From: DASTCC01 sp035711465
Lineage (GTDB): Bacteria; Acidobacteriota; Vicinamibacteria; Vicinamibacterales; SCN-69-37
Length of the DNA stretch: 9,431 nt
Assembly (NCBI GenBank): GCA_035711465.1
Contig: DASTCC010000085.1
Coordinates: forward strand, 1 to 9,431
Direction: 5' to 3'
The first letter of the stretch is position 1; each line of letters opens with the position of its first letter. Of the stretch, positions 6,475-9,431 are shown piece by piece. Below the pieces are notes generated by a model. The model did no database searches. It was not told the origin of the DNA and saw only the letters and a list, made by a program, of their open reading frames with translations. The position numbers and the translations under genes are program-made.

Positions 6475-7512
6475 GTGCTGCCCCGAATCAGGCCGTTTCT
6501 GGCCGCCTGCGCCGCGGTGGTCCTGCCCTTCGCCAGCACGGTGCGGAACGACGCCGACGTTCAGACGCTCTCGGCCGTCGATGCCGTGCCGGCGCATCTG
6601 GCCAACCAGTTCGAAGACCCGATCGCGTTCGCCGTGGCGACGACCGGCCAGTACCTGGTGCTGGATCGGCGGACGCACGCGGTCTATTCACTCGACGCCG
6701 CCAAGAAGGCGGCGACGAAGATGCTCACCGTCGGCTTCGAGGCCGGCCGGGTGCTCTCGCCGAGCACGTTGTCGCTCGCGGCCAACGACATCTTCGCCGT
6801 CTCCGACGCGCCGAACGGCTACGAGCGGATTCAGTTCTTCGGCCTGGACGGGCTGATGATCGGCGGCTTCTACCTCGACGAGCGGCGGCCGCTCTCGGGC
6901 CGGCTGCTCCACAACGCCGTCATCATGAGCGGCGTCGGCTCGATGACGTTCACCGGCCGCACGTTCCTCGTCAACAACCCCGACAGCGGCGCGCTCATCA
7001 CCGAGTTCGACAATCACGGCGGCGTCACCCGGCACGTCGGCACGCTGCGGCGGACCGGCCATGAGTCCGATCGCGACGTGCACCTCGCGATGAACGTCGG
7101 CGTGCCGCTCGCCGATCCGCGCGGCGGGTTCTACGTCGTCTTCCAGGCCGGCGTCCCGGCGTTCCGGAAATATGACGCGAACGGCCAGTTGCTCTTCGAA
7201 CGGCACATCGAAGGGACGGAGCTCGACGGCAAGATTCAGACGCTGCCGACGACATGGGCGCGTCGCGAGACGGCCAGCGGCCGCCTGCCGCTCGTCGAGC
7301 CGCTCGTCCGGACCGCCGCCGTCGACGGCAGCGGCCGGCTCTGGATCTCGCTGGTGCTGCCGTTCACCTACGTCTACGACGGCTCCGGCGAGAAGATCCG
7401 CACGGTCCGCTTCGCCTCGGCGAGCGGCACGATCGCACCGACGAGCCTCTTCTTCTCGCAAACGGGGCGCCTGCTCGTCACCCCTGGACTCTACGAGTTC
7501 GACGCGCGGTAG
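6475..7512 (+). CDS. secreted protein of unknown function, probably beta-propeller-like
   Basis: The 345-residue product begins with a short basic n-region (MLPRIR) and a hydrophobic stretch to about residue 20 (PFLAACAAVVLPFA), a probable Sec signal or anchor. The rest is regularly spaced beta-strand and turn units: AVATTGQYLVLDRRTHAVYSLD at 53-74 (read as AVATTGQYLVLD then RRTHAVYSLD), IQFFGLDGLMIGGFYLD near 119-135, AFRKYDANGQLLFERHI at 229-245, AVDGSGRLWISLVLPFTYVYD near 282-302, and GSGEKIRTVRF. These 'strand-D-x-x-G-strand' units suggest a six-bladed NHL/SMP-30-like propeller, but I do not recognise a named family. GTG at 6475 is chosen because an in-frame TGA at 6454-6456 closes the frame upstream and no ATG, GTG or TTG lies between. 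No good ribosome binding site is visible. It starts 50 bases from the divergent VWFA gene and ends 12 bases before the permease start, so it is probably cotranscribed with that gene. Confidence 0.75.
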   Translation: MLPRIRPFLAACAAVVLPFASTVRNDADVQTLSAVDAVPAHLANQFEDPIAFAVATTGQYLVLDRRTHAVYSLDAAKKAATKMLTVGFEAGRVLSPSTLSLAANDIFAVSDAPNGYERIQFFGLDGLMIGGFYLDERRPLSGRLLHNAVIMSGVGSMTFTGRTFLVNNPDSGALITEFDNHGGVTRHVGTLRRTGHESDRDVHLAMNVGVPLADPRGGFYVVFQAGVPAFRKYDANGQLLFERHIEGTELDGKIQTLPTTWARRETASGRLPLVEPLVRTAAVDGSGRLWISLVLPFTYVYDGSGEKIRTVRFASASGTIAPTSLFFSQTGRLLVTPGLYEFDAR

Positions 7513-7524
7513 ACTCGCCCGTCG

Positions 7525-8826
7525 ATGTCGGAGCTGCGCCGTTCGCTCGGGCTCACCCAGGCCACCGCGCTGGTGGTGGGCATCATCATCGGCGCGTCGA
7601 TCTTCGTCCAGCCCTCGGAGATCACACGTCAGATGCCGTCGGTCGGCGGCATCGTCGCGGTGTGGATCGCGGCCGGCGTGCTGACGCTGTTCGGCGCCCT
7701 GGTATGCGCCGAGCTCGCCTCCGCCTACCCTCGAACCGGCGGCGTCTACGTCTTCCTGCGCGAGGCGTTCTCGCCGGCCGCCGGCTTTCTCTGGGGCTGG
7801 GCGATGTTCTGGAGCATGCACTCCGGCATCATCGCGGCGATCGCGACGGTGTTTGCCCGCTACACCGCCTACTTCGTGCCGATGAGCGACGGGGGCATGC
7901 GCATCGTCGCCGTCGGCGTCATCGTCGTCCTGTCGGCCGTGAACTACTGCGGCGTGCGTCACGGCGGCGCGGTGCAGACAATCTTCACGGCGGCCAAGCT
8001 GGCCGCGATCGCGGCGATCATCGCCGCCGGCGCGATGTGGTCGGGCGCGCAGCCGGTCGTGGTCGGCGGCGCGCCGGGTGAAGTCACCGCGCGAGGCTTC
8101 GCACTCGCCATGGCCGCGGGGCTCTTCGCCTACGGCGGCTGGCATATGGTCACCTACGCCGCGGGCGAGACCCGGGACGCCGCGCGGACGATTCCGCGCG
8201 CCCTGGCCATCGGCACGATCGTCGTCACGATCTGCTACGCGGGCCTCAACGCGATCTACTTGCGGGTCCTGCCGCTCGACGTCGTCCGCGCCTCGACGCG
8301 CGTCGCCGCCGACGCCGCCGACGTGATGCTCGGATCGGGTGGCGCGGCGCTGATGGCGGCGCTGGTCATGGCGTCCACGTTCGGGGCGGTCAACGGCGTG
8401 ATCCTGGCGGGGCCGCGCGTCTATTACTCGATGGCGCAGGACGGCACGATGTTCCGCTGGCTGGGGGCGCTCCACCCAACCTTCGGCACGCCGCATCGCG
8501 CCATCGTCGTCCAGGCCGTGTGGTCGTCCGTCCTCGCCGCGACGAACACCTACGGCGCGCTGTTCTCGCGCGTGATCTACACCGAGTGGATCTTCTTCTC
8601 GGCGATGGCGCTCGGCCTGATGCTGCTCCGGCGCCGCCCGGACTACCAGCCGAGCTACCGCGTGTTCGGGTACCCGTGGGTGCCGATCGTGTTCATCGCG
8701 GCCTCGCTCGTGATCGTCGTCATGCAGGTACAGGCGGTGCCACGCGACAGTTTCATCGGGCTGGGCCTTGTGCTGATTGGTCTGCCCGTATACTTGGTTT
8801 GGCAAAGACGACCACGCGGAAACTAG
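7525..8826 (+). CDS. APC-superfamily amino-acid permease (LAT/SteT-like)
   Basis: The product is an inner-membrane transporter of 433 residues with about 12 hydrophobic segments, the usual size for the amino acid-polyamine-organocation family. Diagnostic segments seen: the unwound first helix GIIIGASIFVQPSEI at 19-33, AELASAYPRTGGVYVFLREAF at 62-82 (given as AELASAYPRTGG plus VYVFLREAF), NYCGVRHGGAVQTIFTAAK at 140-158, and FAYGGWHMVTYAAGETRDA at 201-219 followed by RTIPRALAIG. These match the SLC7-like/LAT branch (for example serine/threonine exchangers) better than the proton-coupled AroP branch. The substrate cannot be fixed by eye. ATG 7525 is the only start near the family N-terminus (MSELRRSLGLTQATALVVG); its Shine-Dalgarno is weak and it follows the propeller gene stop by 12 bases, suggesting coupling. 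The amidohydrolase follows 42 bases downstream. Confidence 0.93.
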   Translation: MSELRRSLGLTQATALVVGIIIGASIFVQPSEITRQMPSVGGIVAVWIAAGVLTLFGALVCAELASAYPRTGGVYVFLREAFSPAAGFLWGWAMFWSMHSGIIAAIATVFARYTAYFVPMSDGGMRIVAVGVIVVLSAVNYCGVRHGGAVQTIFTAAKLAAIAAIIAAGAMWSGAQPVVVGGAPGEVTARGFALAMAAGLFAYGGWHMVTYAAGETRDAARTIPRALAIGTIVVTICYAGLNAIYLRVLPLDVVRASTRVAADAADVMLGSGGAALMAALVMASTFGAVNGVILAGPRVYYSMAQDGTMFRWLGALHPTFGTPHRAIVVQAVWSSVLAATNTYGALFSRVIYTEWIFFSAMALGLMLLRRRPDYQPSYRVFGYPWVPIVFIAASLVIVVMQVQAVPRDSFIGLGLVLIGLPVYLVWQRRPRGN

Positions 8827-8840
8827 AACCTGCTCTTCGT

Positions 8841-8870
8841 GACCCGTCGTCACCCGTCGTCACCCGTCAT
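8841..8870 (+). repeat. three 10-bp tandem repeats containing the amidohydrolase start codon
   Basis: The units are GACCCGTCGT, CACCCGTCGT and CACCCGTCAT. On the other strand the consensus is GGGTGACGAC, which shares the 10-base period and GGGTG core with the array at 4293-4341. The third unit ends in AT and supplies the first two bases of the amidohydrolase ATG (8869). The array occupies the place where a ribosome binding site would be; none is visible. A small GTGAC/GTCAC inverted repeat with a 5-base loop lies at 8839-8853. Confidence 0.8.
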
Positions 8871-9431
8871 GATCCTCGACTTTCACAACCACTTCTATCC
8901 GCCTGAATATCTCGACGCGCTCGAGCCGTCGGGCAGCAAGCTCCGCATCACGCACGACGACGAAGGCAATCCGATCGTGCATTATCCGGGCGACTACAAC
9001 GTGATGGTGCGCGGACATCGCGACATCGCCTACCGGCAGGACGTGCTCGACGAGCACGGCGTCCGCATGCAGGTGATCACGCTGACGACGCCGGGGACGC
9101 ACATCGAGGACCCACCGGTGGCGGCGAAGCTCGCGGCGATCACCAACGACGCGTTCGCGACGATCCGCGCCGACCGGCCGCGGCGATTCTGTCCGCTGGC
9201 GACGCTGCCGCTCTGCGATCCGGCGGCCTCCGCGCGCGAGCTGACCCGGGCGATCGACGAGCTGCGCCTGCCGGGCGCGATGCTCTTCAGCAACGTCAAC
9301 GGCGTCGGCCTCGACGACCAGCGTTTCTGGCCGATCTACGAGATCGCCGACGACCGCGGCGCGGTGCTCATGATCCATCCGACCTACCCGGTCGGCGTCG
9401 AGACGATGACCGAGTACTGGCTCATGCCTCT
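8869..9431 (+). CDS. metal-dependent amidohydrolase, ACMSD-like (amidohydrolase 2 family), 3' truncated by window
   Basis: The visible part is 187 residues; family members usually have about 300-350. The N-terminal metal motif is DFHNHFYPPEY with His6 and His8. A third likely metal ligand is His170 in VLMIHPTYPVG. Other family features are VLDEHGVRMQVITLTTPG at 59-76, NDAFATIRADRPRRFCPLATLPL near 93-115 (in two parts), and LPGAMLFSNVNGVGLDD near 134-150, which match the TIM-barrel family of 2-amino-3-carboxymuconate semialdehyde decarboxylase and gamma-resorcylate decarboxylase. The enzyme probably decarboxylates or hydrolyses a small aromatic or dicarboxylic compound in the cytoplasm; the substrate is unknown. 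ATG 8869 is preferred because relatives start just before the HxH motif. An in-frame GTG at 8839 would add ten residues encoded by the repeat array. It lies 42 bases after the permease on the same strand. The His and Asp ligands expected later in the chain fall outside the window. Confidence 0.88.
   Translation, partial: MILDFHNHFYPPEYLDALEPSGSKLRITHDDEGNPIVHYPGDYNVMVRGHRDIAYRQDVLDEHGVRMQVITLTTPGTHIEDPPVAAKLAAITNDAFATIRADRPRRFCPLATLPLCDPAASARELTRAIDELRLPGAMLFSNVNGVGLDDQRFWPIYEIADDRGAVLMIHPTYPVGVETMTEYWLMP

Noticed and set aside
6499..6510. Lipobox-like LAAC at residues 9-12 of the propeller protein
   Set aside because: Only eight residues precede the Cys and the hydrophobic core continues after it, so an ordinary Sec signal fits better than a lipoprotein signal.
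6688..8853. A 721-codon minus-strand open frame opposite the propeller and permease genes
   Set aside because: It has a charged, repetitive composition, spans two well-supported genes, and shows no domain or ribosome binding site. It is a codon-bias shadow.

Overview
The window looks like a chromosomal piece of an Acidobacteriota genome, plausibly Vicinamibacteria or a relative. The reasons are strongly G+C-rich DNA and, above all, a protein of the VWFA-related Acidobacterial domain family lying directly upstream of a duplicated orphan MacB-like permease (ADOP type). Both families are hallmarks of that phylum. The assignment rests on recognising families by eye, not on a search.

Layout. (1) Positions 1-1083, plus strand: the 3' part of a 2-oxoacid dehydrogenase E1 gene (beta-type half, very likely the C-terminal part of a fused alpha/beta E1). 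(2) Positions 1106-1683, minus strand: a compact mazEF toxin-antitoxin pair with overlapping genes, a very strong ribosome binding site and an A+T-rich candidate promoter/operator. (3) Positions 1784-6424, minus strand: a secreted VWFA-domain protein followed by the ADOP-type permease. Their 66-base spacer holds five degenerate 10-bp repeats. All four minus-strand genes point the same way. (4) Positions 6475-9431, plus strand: a GTG-started secreted protein resembling a beta-propeller, an APC-family amino-acid permease 12 bases downstream, and an ACMSD-like metal-dependent amidohydrolase cut by the window end. The amidohydrolase start codon lies inside a second array of related 10-bp repeats.

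How the genes may work together. E1 is central 2-oxoacid catabolism. The VWFA protein and permease form a probable envelope-associated transcription unit. The propeller, permease and amidohydrolase form a probable second unit, divergent from the first across only 50 bases, and may handle uptake and breakdown of an amino acid or aromatic acid. mazEF is a stand-alone regulatory or stress module. No stretch over 300 bases lacks a gene, and I saw no tRNA, rRNA, CRISPR array, transposase or phage gene.

I do not see a clear new multi-gene system. The most unusual items are the two related decamer repeat arrays sitting exactly in the translation-initiation regions of two different genes, the 50-base divergent spacer between two secreted-protein genes, and the VWFA protein whose usual metal-site serines are absent.
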